Assembly (NCBI GenBank): GCA_025603075.1
Contig: MU626518.1
Span: 1-24,560 of the forward strand
DNA from: Neoconidiobolus thromboides FSU 785
Taxonomy: Eukaryota; Entomophthoromycota; Entomophthoromycetes; Entomophthorales; Neoconidiobolaceae
Direction of reading: 5' to 3'
DNA: 24,560 nucleotides
This document shows, piece by piece, positions 11,442 through 20,556 of this stretch. The notes beneath the pieces were generated by a model, which did no database searches, had not been told where the DNA came from, and saw nothing but the letters and a program-made list of their open reading frames with translations. How positions within the stretch are numbered: position 1 is the first letter of the stretch; every line of letters starts with the position of its first letter. The position numbers and the translations under genes were made by a program.

Positions 11442-11531
11442 GGGGATGTTTTTTTTGGCCTCATCACTTTTTCCATTTTTAAGCGTTATTTAAGTGAAAA
11501 AACTGCTAGTAAAATTAAAAAATACATCCTC
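11442..11531 (+). mobile_element. GGGGATGT-family MITE, forward
   Basis: A 90-bp copy bounded by GGGGATGTTTTTTTTGG and AATACATCCTC. The interior CATCACTTTTTCCATTTTT, GCGTTATTTAAGTG and CTGCTAGTAAAATT matches the family. ATATAT borders both ends, a possible target duplication. Confidence 0.85.
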
Positions 11532-11869
11532 ATATATTAACTTAAAACAATATGATATTTATATATAATATATATTAATTTGCCTGTTATCAAAAATAAC
11601 ACTACTTTATACACTATTCACCTAAAATCCATGTTTGTCAGATTAACTTTATCAAAGTGAATCAACGTACCTTATAAATGACTTATTAGGTTTTATATTT
11701 TATAAATTTAGCTCAGGTATTATTTATTATAAATTAACACCTAATCTAGCATTATCTCAGCGTAATCATTATCTATAGTTACATAGTAGTAAGGGATTAT
11801 GATTGTATTAAGTGACAAGCTATAAGTATTATAACATAACTAACTAACCTTGTTTGATAGGAATATATA

Positions 11870-11962
11870 GAGATGTATTTTTGCGTTTAAGAACTTTGCT
11901 AATAAATTTTCCGCTTAAATAGTGTTTAAAGATGGAAAAAACGAAACTAAAAAATATCCCCC
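11870..11962 (-). mobile_element. GGGGATGT-family MITE, reverse
   Basis: A reverse-oriented copy of about 93 bp running from GAGATGTATTTTTGCG through AATAAATTTTCCGCTTAAAT and AGATGGAAAAAACGAA to AATATCCCCC. ATATA lies to the left and ATATG to the right. Confidence 0.8.
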
Positions 11963-12089
11963 ATATGATTGTAAATTAATCGATAAAGCGACTATAGATT
12001 AGAACTGCCGTTTCATGATACAATATCTGATCTCATTGTTTTTCATTAAGAATTCATCCATACAAACACAGGGAATCTTCAGTATATAT

Positions 12090-13027
12090 TCTAGTTGCCT
12101 CTAAGTATTATCTATTTCTTTATTTTCTTCTTCCTTAACGCCACTTCTGAGATCAACTTACAGAAGATTTTTATTCATGGTATTAATGCAGCTAAAAAAA
12201 CTAAAGCAACCTATTGAATTGAATCTGTTTTATTTAATTTTTTTAACTGTTATCTCATTAATGAATGTAAATTACTTTATATTACCTATGCTTCATACTA
12301 ACTTGTTTATTTAGCAACCAGATTACTTGAATTTACTGGATTTAAACTTTGCTATCTTGAAGCGAATGACAAAAATCATCTGAAGTCCCTTACTTTTATG
12401 CTAAAAATCTAGTGATAATCATTGTAACATTATATTTAATTGCTTTGGTGACACTGACGATATTGGAAGTAAATATTTGATCAAAGATATTGAAATATTT
12501 TAGACTGTTTGATGGAGCGAAGGCTTCAAAACAGTCAATTAAAAGTTTAAAACTCATGAGCTTTAGAATGTAGATACTTATATATATTTAAAATACCAAC
12601 TAAGGTATAACTTTATTTTATTCAATAACCACAATTATAACTATAATCATAGTTATTCACAACTTTGGAAATGTTTTAAGGGATCAGTTTATAATCTAGA
12701 AGACTGCAATCTTTATGTAATAAAAGGTTTCGTTTTTATTACAGATAAGTTATTAGGTACACTTAATTTTATTGCTTTCTTCTGTGACCCAACTGTACAC
12801 CAAGTGCTTAAAATTGTATATTTAAGAGCTATAAGTAAACAAAATGAATTAAATAAGACAGGTGAGATTATATGTAGTAAATTTGAATAAACTATTAAAC
12901 TTTATTAAGATACAAGGATGAAGGATTCGATTTAAATAATATGGAAAATGGAAGTTGTAAAAATGATTTTGATGTTGGTAATCGAAACAGAAGGGCAAAA
13001 ACTTACTCCTTACCCCAAAGCCATTAA
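12090..13027 (+). pseudogene. Probable relic of a multi-exon membrane-protein gene
   Basis: Not a clean gene, but exon-like pieces share the plus strand. One around 12097-12200 reads hydrophobic (LSIIYFFIFFFL) and then hits a stop. A second has an ATG at 12178, a hydrophobic helix (LFYLIFLTVISL) and a tidy 48-nt GTAAAT...TTTAG intron (12267-12314), but stops about 23 codons later. The best is open from 12567 to 12890 and includes DKLLGTLNFIAFFCDPTVHQ, like the last membrane helix and tail of a seven-helix receptor. A GTGAG donor follows at 12862. The final piece, 12917-13027 (DEGFDLNNMENG...AKTYSLPQSH), is out of phase with that donor; the acceptor at 12909 keeps frame but ends after nine codons. 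A decayed fungal GPCR-like gene is my guess; an intact gene with exons I cannot see is possible. Confidence 0.35.
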
Positions 13028-13341
13028 ACGCTTATAATTTTAATAATTATTAAGCATCAAATTAACACAATCATAATTATAATTAAACATTCTTTATTTG
13101 TTTTCTTTGATATATAAATATAATGACTTAATTAGTATTTTCTATATATTTGACTTTCATAGACTGAGTTTTTGTTTTAATGCATTATTCAAAGTTTTAA
13201 AATTATGTTATTTATTTAATATAAGTTAATATAGCTAAGTATATTATAAGTAAATAAATAAGCGTAGTATTCTTAGTTTTAACTGTTTATAAAATCAATA
13301 AAATTCGAAATTTATATTCAATCTGAATTCTTATTTTTTGG

Positions 13342-13410
13342 GGTTGTTTGGCATGCTAAGACAATGCTGCCATCAATTCCACAATTCGGGGTTCGAATCC
13401 CAAAAATACT
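13342..13410 (+). pseudogene. tRNA-like sequence (A box and B box), degenerate
   Basis: A B-box match, GGTTCGAATCC (13390-13400), lies 41 bp after an A-box-like TGGCATGCTAAG (13349-13360). GCC falls where the anticodon would be. The cloverleaf is poor: about five of seven acceptor pairs form, only three T-stem pairs, and the anticodon stem is weak. It is therefore better read as a tRNA pseudogene, possibly tRNA-Gly, or the head of a SINE than as a working tRNA. The palindromic TACTAGTA-TTA-TACTAGTA follows at 13407-13425. Confidence 0.4.
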
Positions 13411-13565
13411 AGTATTATACTAGTAATAAGAATAACTTATACATAAAAATGTAGTAGTTAAGTTACAAAATTAAGAGTTGTCTCTTAATTAAAAATATAT
13501 AGATCAATAAATACATTGATTTATGATTAGAAATTAGTAAATAAAAATTTACTGAATGCTAAATT

Positions 13566-13603
13566 AAAGATCCCATAGTATTTTAGAATACTATGGGGTC
13601 TTT
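13566..13603. repeat. 17-bp hairpin with TTAG loop and T-rich 3' flank
   Basis: The arms 13566-13582 (AAAGATCCCATAGTATT) and 13587-13603 (AATACTATGGGGTCTTT) are complementary across 17 pairs with a single T/G mismatch (wobble in RNA). The loop is 4 nt. The downstream flank is T-rich, so as plus-strand RNA it looks like a hairpin terminator. It is not preceded by a recognisable gene other than the tRNA-like relic about 160 bp upstream. Confidence 0.75.
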
Positions 13604-13891
13604 TTATAATTACTTTTATATTTAGAAAATGAATAAAAGCTATTATGTATATAAATCAAATTACTTTAATTGAATGCTCATAAAAATAGAATCTAACTAG
13701 TTATTTTGTAACTGTATTTGAGCATTATTAACAAACTTATTTGAATACGTTATATAACAAATTATCACAAGCTAAATAAATTTTTTAATTAAGTTTTAAA
13801 TTTCCTTTGGTCTAAATAGGTAGGAAGGTTTGAAAGCACAAACTGGTTTTAAAAATTCAATTCAATAAATCATAACGCATTTATATGGGGA
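13604..13891. other. Unassigned A/T-rich spacer
   Basis: Sits between the hairpin and the complete TIR element. No coding frame of useful length and no repeat is seen. Confidence 0.45.
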
Positions 13892-14493
13892 TGTAAAAGA
13901 TCGCTCTGTCAGCCCCATGGTCAATTATAGCATAATAATCGCCCAAGCTGTTGTATTCTCGAGTTTAGAGACAATTAATCCCATGCTCTTATTTCGATTT
14001 GCTATAAGAATTTCTATCTTCGTCTCAAAGAATATTATCCTCTTGCTTTGATATCTATACTTATTGGAGTATAAAAGAGATTTTAGAACATAGTAACTCC
14101 GTACTTTTTAACTGAATTATTCCTTGGTATCTCGTACATTTAATAAAGCCACTAAGTTTACTCAATAGTATTTTACGTAGGTTTTACATTACTATTGTCT
14201 ATTTTATTTGTCTTATATGGTCTGTAGCCTATTACATGCTATTGTTCATAATCCAAGTCTATCTTAGTCACATAAACTAAGACCTTTCGACTGACAGCAT
14301 AGTCGATTAGGCAATAGCTATTTTTGACTCCAAACACTGAGTATCAGATTTCATATTGGGATGAGGTTGGAAATTATTATATCAAATCAAAATAAGAGCA
14401 TGGGATTAATTGTCTCTGAACTCGAGAGCACAATAATTTAAGTGATTATTATGCTATACCCAATCATGGAGGCTGATAAAGCGATATTTCACA
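13892..14493. mobile_element. Non-autonomous DNA element with ~125-bp terminal inverted repeats
   Basis: The left arm (13892 to about 14032) is the reverse complement of the right arm (about 14358 to 14493). For example, ATCGCTCTGTCAGCC at 13900 pairs with GGCTGATAAAGCGAT at 14471, and AGACAATTAATCCCATGCTC pairs with GAGCATGGGATTAATTGTCT. Arm differences are mostly transitions. The roughly 325-bp interior has stops in all frames and encodes no transposase, so movement would need enzymes supplied elsewhere. The interior recurs at 1-333, which proves dispersal. No convincing target-site duplication is visible. A foldback or MITE-like element of unknown superfamily. Confidence 0.85.
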
Positions 14494-14500
14494 CTTTCTT

Positions 14501-14640
14501 TTGAATTTTATTATATTTGGTTTAATTATTTCATTTTATTTTATTTTTTTATTATGTTTATTTTATTATTGTTTTTTTGTATTATTTATTTACTTACTAT
14601 ATATTATCTTATTTATTTATAAATTTGTTTTAATTATTAA
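14501..14640. repeat. T-rich low-complexity tract
   Basis: Nearly pure A/T sequence of TTTA/TTTTA/TTATT units immediately right of the TIR element. Non-coding. Confidence 0.7.
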
Positions 14641-14787
14641 AGTTGAGTTTTTTCAACACTATAAGTAGTTATAAATTAACAAATAAAATAACCTTTAAAT
14701 TACAAGTTATTATCTTATATTATAATATATAGACTTATTTTTTTCTTATAGTTTTTTACATGTAATTATTAAAAAAATTTATCATAT

Positions 14788-14880
14788 GGGGATGTTTTTT
14801 GGCTTCATTACTTTTTTATCTTAGACGCTATTTGAGCAGAAAAATTGTTAGTAAAACTTTAAACCCAAAAATACATCCCC
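14788..14880 (+). mobile_element. GGGGATGT-family MITE, forward, intact ends
   Basis: One of the best preserved copies (93 bp): GGGGATGTTTTTTGG at the left, AAATACATCCCC at the right, so both ends carry the same inverted 8-mer. The interior includes TTTGAGCAGAAAAATTGTTA and GTAAAACTTTAAAC, almost identical to the copy at 20187. Confidence 0.88.
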
Positions 14881-15055
14881 ACTTATCTTGAATATCTGTA
14901 ATTTTATTCTCTATTAAAATAAACCCTAACTTTTTATATGAATAGTTGATATATAATTGTTTAAGTCTTTAAAACAACAACTTAAAAAATCATCATCTAT
15001 ACAACTAAAATTTAGTCTAATTTTTTTACATATATTTCATTATTTAAAATATTTA

Positions 15056-15147
15056 GGAATGTATTTTTGTATTACCAATTTCATTAACAATTTATTCGCT
15101 TAAACAGCATTTAAAAATGGAAAAAATGAAGCCAAAAAAAATACCCC
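15056..15147 (-). mobile_element. GGGGATGT-family MITE, reverse
   Basis: A reverse-oriented copy: GGAATGTATTTTTG at the left, CATTAACAATTTATTCGCTT inside, AATGGAAAAAATGAAGCC, and ATACCCC at the right. It lies 175 bp from a forward copy (14788-14880), so the two form an inverted pair. Confidence 0.8.
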
Positions 15148-16394
15148 TATATATTGTATTACTTTCACAGCTTTAAACTTTAGTCCCATTTTTAGATTAT
15201 TTGATAAAAATGGTTTTGATATTTGACTAAGTCATAAATCAAACTAAAAATAAAATCTGTAAAATCAAAAATTAAGTCTATGGTTAACTAATACTTATCG
15301 ATTTTGGGATCATGTGGGCATATTTGATATAATCACTGCCTGTAGTTCTAAAGGTCGGGATTTAAGCATTAATCAAGTCCAGGAAATCGGGGTCTCGAAA
15401 ATTGTTAAAATTGGCATGTAGTCGTCAGAATTCTAGGTAAAGGATGTCTCTAAAAGCTTATATTTCATACAACTTATTGCAATCAAATCTGTCTATTCGA
15501 AAATCAAGGATCTATAAAATTTGTGTTTATCAGGTGAAAAAAGATCTCAGTTACACCTAAGTTGAACACCCTATAATATTTTTAAAAAAATCACAGGGTT
15601 TTTTGTAAAAGCTTGTTAATCAGTTTAGGAAAATTACCGTTTATAAAGTTTTTTTATAGATTTATACTTTAAAAAAGAAATACATAGAACAATTTATTTT
15701 TGTAATATTCATTTTATTATACTGTAAAATGAGTAACATCCACACTACTAATACCAACTATAAATCTGATCTGAGTAAACTTTTTAATTTGTGCTTTTTA
15801 TCCTATGTAAGAAATTATTGAACAGAGAAAAACTGCAAATAAGTTTTAAAAAATGTAATAGGATGTGATAAAACAACACTAAAGCCCTGATAAATCAAAT
15901 ACCTGTTTAACTATACATTTGAGTATTTGCAGTCAATAATTGACTTAAAGCAAATAAACTAAAGTTATAAATTTATTTATCTTAGTCAATCGGATGTAAT
16001 ATAAAATGATATTTCACTAAAGCTTACCTATAATTTTAACTATCCTTTATATGTTATAAAATTATAGTATATCTATTAATAAAGGGAAAGAGCAGAAGAT
16101 GAAAGCAGAACAAAGCTAAAGGAGTTAGAAAACGTCTTAGCTAGTTAATATGGACAATAAAATTTTAATGTGTTATTATTTAAAGATTGTATTTATAAAC
16201 TCCTTAAAGAGAAATCAAACAAACCATGGAGATTTTACCATTACCTTTAAAATTGGGTATCTATAAAGAAAATACTTCAATACAATAACAGTATTATTAT
16301 GTTATATTGCATTAAGTGTATAAAATAATAAATTTAAACTTAAATAAAAATCTATTACTTTATTTTCTATAAAGAATTAACAAGACGTACTTCT
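15148..16394. other. Intergenic; includes a relatively G/C-richer block and weak coding hints
   Basis: Around 15300-15560 base composition is less extreme than nearby and a 42-codon frame is open (FWDHVGIFDIITACSSKGRD...), with no motif I recognise; it may be old transposon or gene debris. At 15729 an ATG opens a 31-codon frame with a GTAAGA donor at 15807. At about 16085-16146 a highly charged stretch (ERAEDESRTKLKELENVL) reads to a stop. I could not splice these together in frame, so no gene is called. Confidence 0.35.
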
Positions 16395-17531
16395 TTAATC
16401 ACTTTCCATTTGGTTACCATTAGTAGATAAAATGAGTTCTTTATCACTATCTGAAAATATACAAATACCTTGTTGTAAAGAATCAATTAAAATTTGTAAT
16501 TTAGAATTAGTAAAATCTTCCTCCTGTTAATTGTTTAATAAATGTTAGCATAAAAATAAATATATAAAATAATCTACCTCTCTGAGTTTATCCAAATCAT
16601 CTCCAAAACTAGATGTTACCTGATCCATATAATAGCTATGGAACATTGTCTTTAACTTTTCTCTTTCTTTTTCTTTAGCTTGTTCAATGTTTATCGCTTC
16701 CTATTAAGTAGTAATTAAATGATACATTAACTTACAACCTAAATAATAGTTACCAAAAAAGTTTTATCACCTTCTAATAAAAACATGGAACGTTGTAACT
16801 TAGTATTTGCTAAACTTATAGGTTGCCACATTTTATTCATGATTGCTTCACCGCTATAATCGCTGCCTACATTTTTAATCGCATCCTTAACTTATTAGAT
16901 CACATCAAATAAAAGTTAAAAATAAAGGCTTACTTCAATTACTTGTTCGTTAATCAAGTTGGCTGAGGTTTTATAATCAGGACAAACTTTGTATAAAGTT
17001 TCCAACACTTTATTAAATAAATGTATTGTTTTTTTCTCCAAGTTATCTATTCTTTCATTTGCTTTAGTATTAGCCTGGGCTTAAAGTTATGCTATTAGTT
17101 GATTAATTCATTAGAATTTAGGTCTACCTTTTTTTGTTAAATTTAATTTGTTTTTGAGGGTATTTGAATAATTCTCATTAAATATTATTTCTTCTATTTC
17201 AAGCAACTTTTCTTTTAACTTTTCTAAATAACATTATATATGAATTGTAATTAGTTAAATTAAAAGTACCATTTATTTGAGCCTTAATATTCTCTTTCTC
17301 TGGGCTGTTCATAATTGATTCATCTGAAGATGCTATGTCTTCTTCCTCCATTGTCTCGTTATTATCTGCTTCAAAATCATCTTCAATATCAGAATCTCCA
17401 ATATCATTGACTTCATCATCTACGCTCTCGATATCTTCATTTATTTCCATATTGTCACTATCAATATCCTCTTCTATCTCTTTTATTTCTCTTTTATTTT
17501 TGTTAAATTTTTTATTTTTATCCATCTTCAT
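16395..17531 (-). CDS. RSA3: Rsa3-like ribosome assembly protein (60S biogenesis)
   Basis: Exons, in coding order: 17531-17270, 17223-17128, 17079-16934, 16885-16754, 16700-16578, 16523-16395. The product is 295 aa and all splice phases agree; introns are 46-54 nt. Residues 1-85 are Lys-rich and then strongly acidic (Asp/Glu/Ser runs), typical of nucleolar assembly factors. The middle (88-212) is predicted helical. The C-terminus (about 225-285) matches the Rsa3 domain of yeast: SFGDDLDKLR (243-252), then DFTNSKLQILIDSLQQGI and a short acidic tail. Yeast Rsa3 is nucleolar and works in pre-60S particles; that role is inferred here. The protein is longer than the yeast one (about 220 aa), the extra being central helices. 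An in-frame ATG at 17561 would add ten hydrophobic residues; ATG at 17531 or 17525 gives a more typical basic start, and a CAG just upstream hints at a 5' leader intron. Confidence 0.85.
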
Positions 17532-18117
17532 TTTAAATACTGTGAAAAATAAATAACTCAAAATGAAACTTAAAAAATATAGCGCGCAAATTCTTTTGCT
17601 TTAAGCGAAAAGTTGGAAAATAAATTTTGCAATATTATTTTTTTAAATCTTGAAGGAGTTAAAACTCTCAGATGCTTTATTAGTATATCAAAAAATGTTT
17701 TTATTAGTTTTGAATACAGTGTCTTTAAACTATGATGGTTATAATAATAAGAACACTTGAATAACATCCTGGTAAATATTTTTAATAATGAATAAAACTA
17801 AAAATAAAAGAATTTTAACAGAATTAAAACAATTAAAGTTCTGAAGTTTTTGTCGCAATACTCTATATTTTGTTTATATTTACGTAATTATTGTTAAAAA
17901 TATTTTTATCAGATTGTCTAAATATTTTTCTTCCTATAGCCGCGATAAGTTAATAATACTGTAGTTTATTTTAAGAAATTCTTGATCTCTAATTCTAAAA
18001 AATTAAAGAATTAATCGGTCACGTTTGAAAAGTTATTTTAATAATAAAAAATACAACAATTTAAAACTTATAAAAATTTGATAAGATACTAATTTATTTA
18101 AACAAAACAACAATTAA
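17532..18117. other. Spacer between hydroxylase and Rsa3-like genes
   Basis: About 590 bp containing the 3' end of the hydroxylase gene (right) and the promoter of the Rsa3-like gene (left), both on the minus strand. A 65-codon minus-strand frame (17570-17767) is open but has no motif, and I regard it as chance. No repeat is seen. Confidence 0.5.
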
Positions 18118-19036
18118 CTACTCCGCCTTAGTGTCAATCTTATTATACCTTGAACGAAATTTATCATCAGTACCATGGACAAAGTCTAATAAGCCAATGA
18201 CACCATACATGTTATTAAAAGTTTCATGGTGAAAGTCATGTAATTTAGGATTTGGGAACCCAGGAATAGTATAGCCGCCATGGGTAATCACGGTGTTAAT
18301 AATAGCTACTATAAAATAAACCCATACCGTTACTGGATGGGATTGTAGCACAATGGGGCCAACTAGTAATGGAGTGATATTACTAACTAGAAAATCAAGT
18401 GGAGTGGTATATACAGCTATGTGAAAGTTAGTATTATTGTTTATAAAGTATAAAATAAAGCATACCAGAGATACCGATAGGAGCAGTAAACTCATGATGT
18501 TTTTTATGGAATTTGGAATAAAAGAAAGGTAAATGAAACAAACGATGGGAATAATAAAATAAAATTTCTTCAATTAAAACACAGATCATAACATCGAACA
18601 TCACTTTGCCAGTATTTGGTAATTCAGTAAAATATAATTGACCTGATTTATTATTAAATGCAGAAGTGGGATGAAAAATATAAAACATAAAATAACCATA
18701 AGGTACCCCAAGTACAACTAAGTTAAATAAAACTACTGGTATGGCTTTTGAATAGTCGAACCAAGTAGGTTGATATTTTGGTTGTACCTTAAGCTCAAGT
18801 GCTGTCGAACTTGGCATCATCATAAAATCGATGTAAGCTAATACTGAACTGAAACTCATATAAAATATAATTGATACTATAGCAGTACCAAATAATGTGA
18901 TATTAAATTCACTAAAGTTAGTTATCAATTTAGTCCATAGTTGCTGACTTAAAGTAGTGCTTGTTATTAAATGATAGCTTAAAAAAAGAGCAATAAAGGA
19001 AGCTCGATCTTTTATAAAATTAACTGGAGAAGACAT
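18118..19036 (-). CDS. Membrane sterol/fatty-acid hydroxylase (ERG25/FAXDC2 type)
   Basis: Two exons, 19036-18466 and 18416-18118, with a 49-nt intron (GTATGC...CATAG). The product is 289 aa. The protein has several hydrophobic segments (about 45-70, 99-120, 145-162, 205-235) and the full eight-histidine di-iron signature of the superfamily: HRLFH (164-168, HX3H), HKKHH (177-181, HX2HH) and HDFHH (250-254, HX2HH). HEFTAPIGIS after the second box and FNNMYGVIGLLDFVHGTD near the end closely resemble C-4 methylsterol oxidases and the FAXDC2 branch. The expected reaction is O2-dependent hydroxylation of a sterol methyl group or related lipid in the ER membrane, with electrons from cytochrome b5. 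Length is normal. No C-terminal di-lysine ER signal is present (it ends DTKAE). The ergosterol-pathway role is inferred; a C-25 or fatty-acid substrate is possible. A striking motif array lies just upstream (19084-19360). Confidence 0.92.
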
Positions 19037-19083
19037 TTATTTTTTTTAAAAATGGTCAACTGGTCCATATTTATACTTTTGAA

Positions 19084-19360
19084 AAGGTGGAAAATTCGAG
19101 GTTGAATGTAAAGCGGGAAATGAAAATTTATAATAATAAACTAGAATTTTTTTGTACTAAAATGATTAAAATTAATTAAGGTGGAAAATGAAGTGTGATT
19201 ATTTAAATATGAAGGTGGAAAATATAACTATGATATTGAAATAGCAAAGCGGAAAATGGTAAATTGGATAAAGTAGGAAATCGTATATTCATTGTCGCGT
19301 TCATTGCAATTTATTAAATAATATTTATCTATATAATAAAATAAGAAAAAGGCGGGAAAT
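19084..19360 (+). promoter_or_regulatory. Seven-copy AARGYGGRAAA motif array upstream of the hydroxylase gene
   Basis: Seven related decamers, all in the same orientation, stand at 19084 (AAGGTGGAAAAT), 19111 (AAGCGGGAAATG), 19178 (AAGGTGGAAAAT), 19212 (AAGGTGGAAAAT), 19246 (AAAGCGGAAAATGG), 19271 (AAGTAGGAAAT) and 19349 (AAGGCGGGAAAT). The nearest is 48 bp from the start codon at 19036. The GCGGGAAA forms match the E2F-type core (TTTCCCGC on the other strand). Such G-clusters stand out in DNA this A/T-rich. Likely regulatory binding sites; the factor is unknown. Confidence 0.6.
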
Positions 19361-20186
19361 TATGGTTTTACCATAATCATTAATAAAAAAATAAGGATTT
19401 TTTAGTCAAGATAATATGAATTTTTAAATTGGATATAAAATAAACTTTTAACCCTAAACTATTGTAAACCCTTTTTGAAAATTAGATCATATTAAACTTA
19501 AAAAAGATAATACTATACTGCATCCAAGGCCAATTTAAACCTAAGGTTCAATTATTTTCCGGTCTCAACTCCTTCTGGAAAACGGAAACTAAGCACAAAC
19601 CCTGTGAGAATAATTGACATTGTTTAGTATTTGATTGATAACATTTTGATTTTAGGTTGCATAAAAAAGGATCAATAGAACAAAAATGAAATTCGTATAC
19701 AGATGTTCCAAAGTTAACACTAACTCAAACTAGGAAGTTTTAGTGATAATATTAACTGAGTTTGAAACTTACCTACATACTATAAAACATAGTAAAAATG
19801 TCAATGCGGCAGTAGCATCTTTTTTTATAAAAAATAAGAAATTTTTCAAAGTTAAAGTTGAATAAGGTTTTACATTTTACGTTTTGAAAGTATATGGGCA
19901 TATTTTTTTTGCTCAAAAATTTTAACTTAATACTTGGGACTGGGCTTTTAAGAGTTTTTTAACTTTTATTTTGCATAAATATGATAAATTATTGAAATTA
20001 AAGATATTCTCACACTTTAACCTTTATTCAAAGTTGAATGGTCTTATATTATTTGTGTTGTAAAAACTCTATTATATACTTGTTTGAACCCTTTTATTTC
20101 GATTTATCTCTCTATGTACTATAATTTCTATTAATATTCATTTATTCATCAATATTCAAAATAGAACTTTATTAACTTTAAAATTT
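19361..20186. other. Intergenic, no supported gene
   Basis: A/T-rich spacer between the hydroxylase promoter and the MITE at 20187. It contains a short inverted match (TCAATTATTTTCC near 19548 with GAGAATAATTGA near 19607). A possible MITE start (ATGGGCATATTTTTTTTG near 19893) has no recognisable remainder. No coding segment is seen. Confidence 0.4.
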
Positions 20187-20283
20187 GGGGATGTTTTTTT
20201 TGATTTCATTACTTTTCCACTTTTTAAGCACTATTTGAGCAGAAAAATTGTTAGTAAATTCTTAAAGACAAAAATACATCCAC
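20187..20283 (+). mobile_element. GGGGATGT-family MITE, forward
   Basis: A 97-bp copy from GGGGATGTTTTTTTTG to AAATACATCCAC. The interior is ATTTCATTACTTTTCCAC, GCACTATTTGAGCAGAAAAA and TTGTTAGTAAATTC. ATTT flanks both ends. It sits about 270 bp downstream of the stop codon of the Mei2-like gene. Confidence 0.88.
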
Positions 20284-20556
20284 ATTTGATAGTTTCTTAT
20301 TAGAAACTATATTTAACTTAAAGATTTTGATCTGATAATTTTGGAAAAAAGCAGCTTATTTTAAGCATAATCATACAAACAAAAATTAATAAAAAATTGG
20401 TTTGGTTGAAAATAAGTATACAACTTTGAAAAAAATAAAAGCGATTAAAATTTTATTTATATTGAGAGAGAGATTAATATTTATCACTTTGTAAGATAAT
20501 AAAATAGTGTGCAAATAATCATACATTAATTTTAAATTATACCACGTGATTACTTT

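Noticed and set aside
13342-13410. Functional tRNA-Gly(GCC)
   Set aside because: The B box is perfect, but the T stem, anticodon stem and acceptor stem do not pair well enough.
13567-13610. Bacterial-style intrinsic terminator
   Set aside because: The hairpin and T-rich flank fit the shape, but the window is clearly eukaryotic with spliceosomal introns, so it is listed as a hairpin only.
17335-17556. 73-codon Ser-rich plus-strand frame
   Set aside because: Antisense shadow of the acidic, Asp/Glu-rich N-terminus of the Rsa3-like gene.
17570-17767. 65-codon minus-strand frame upstream of the Rsa3-like gene
   Set aside because: No motif and ordinary chance length. It could belong to a 5' leader but gives no protein evidence.
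19893-19940. Additional MITE copy
   Set aside because: Only the first 18 or so bases resemble the family end; the interior and right end are absent.
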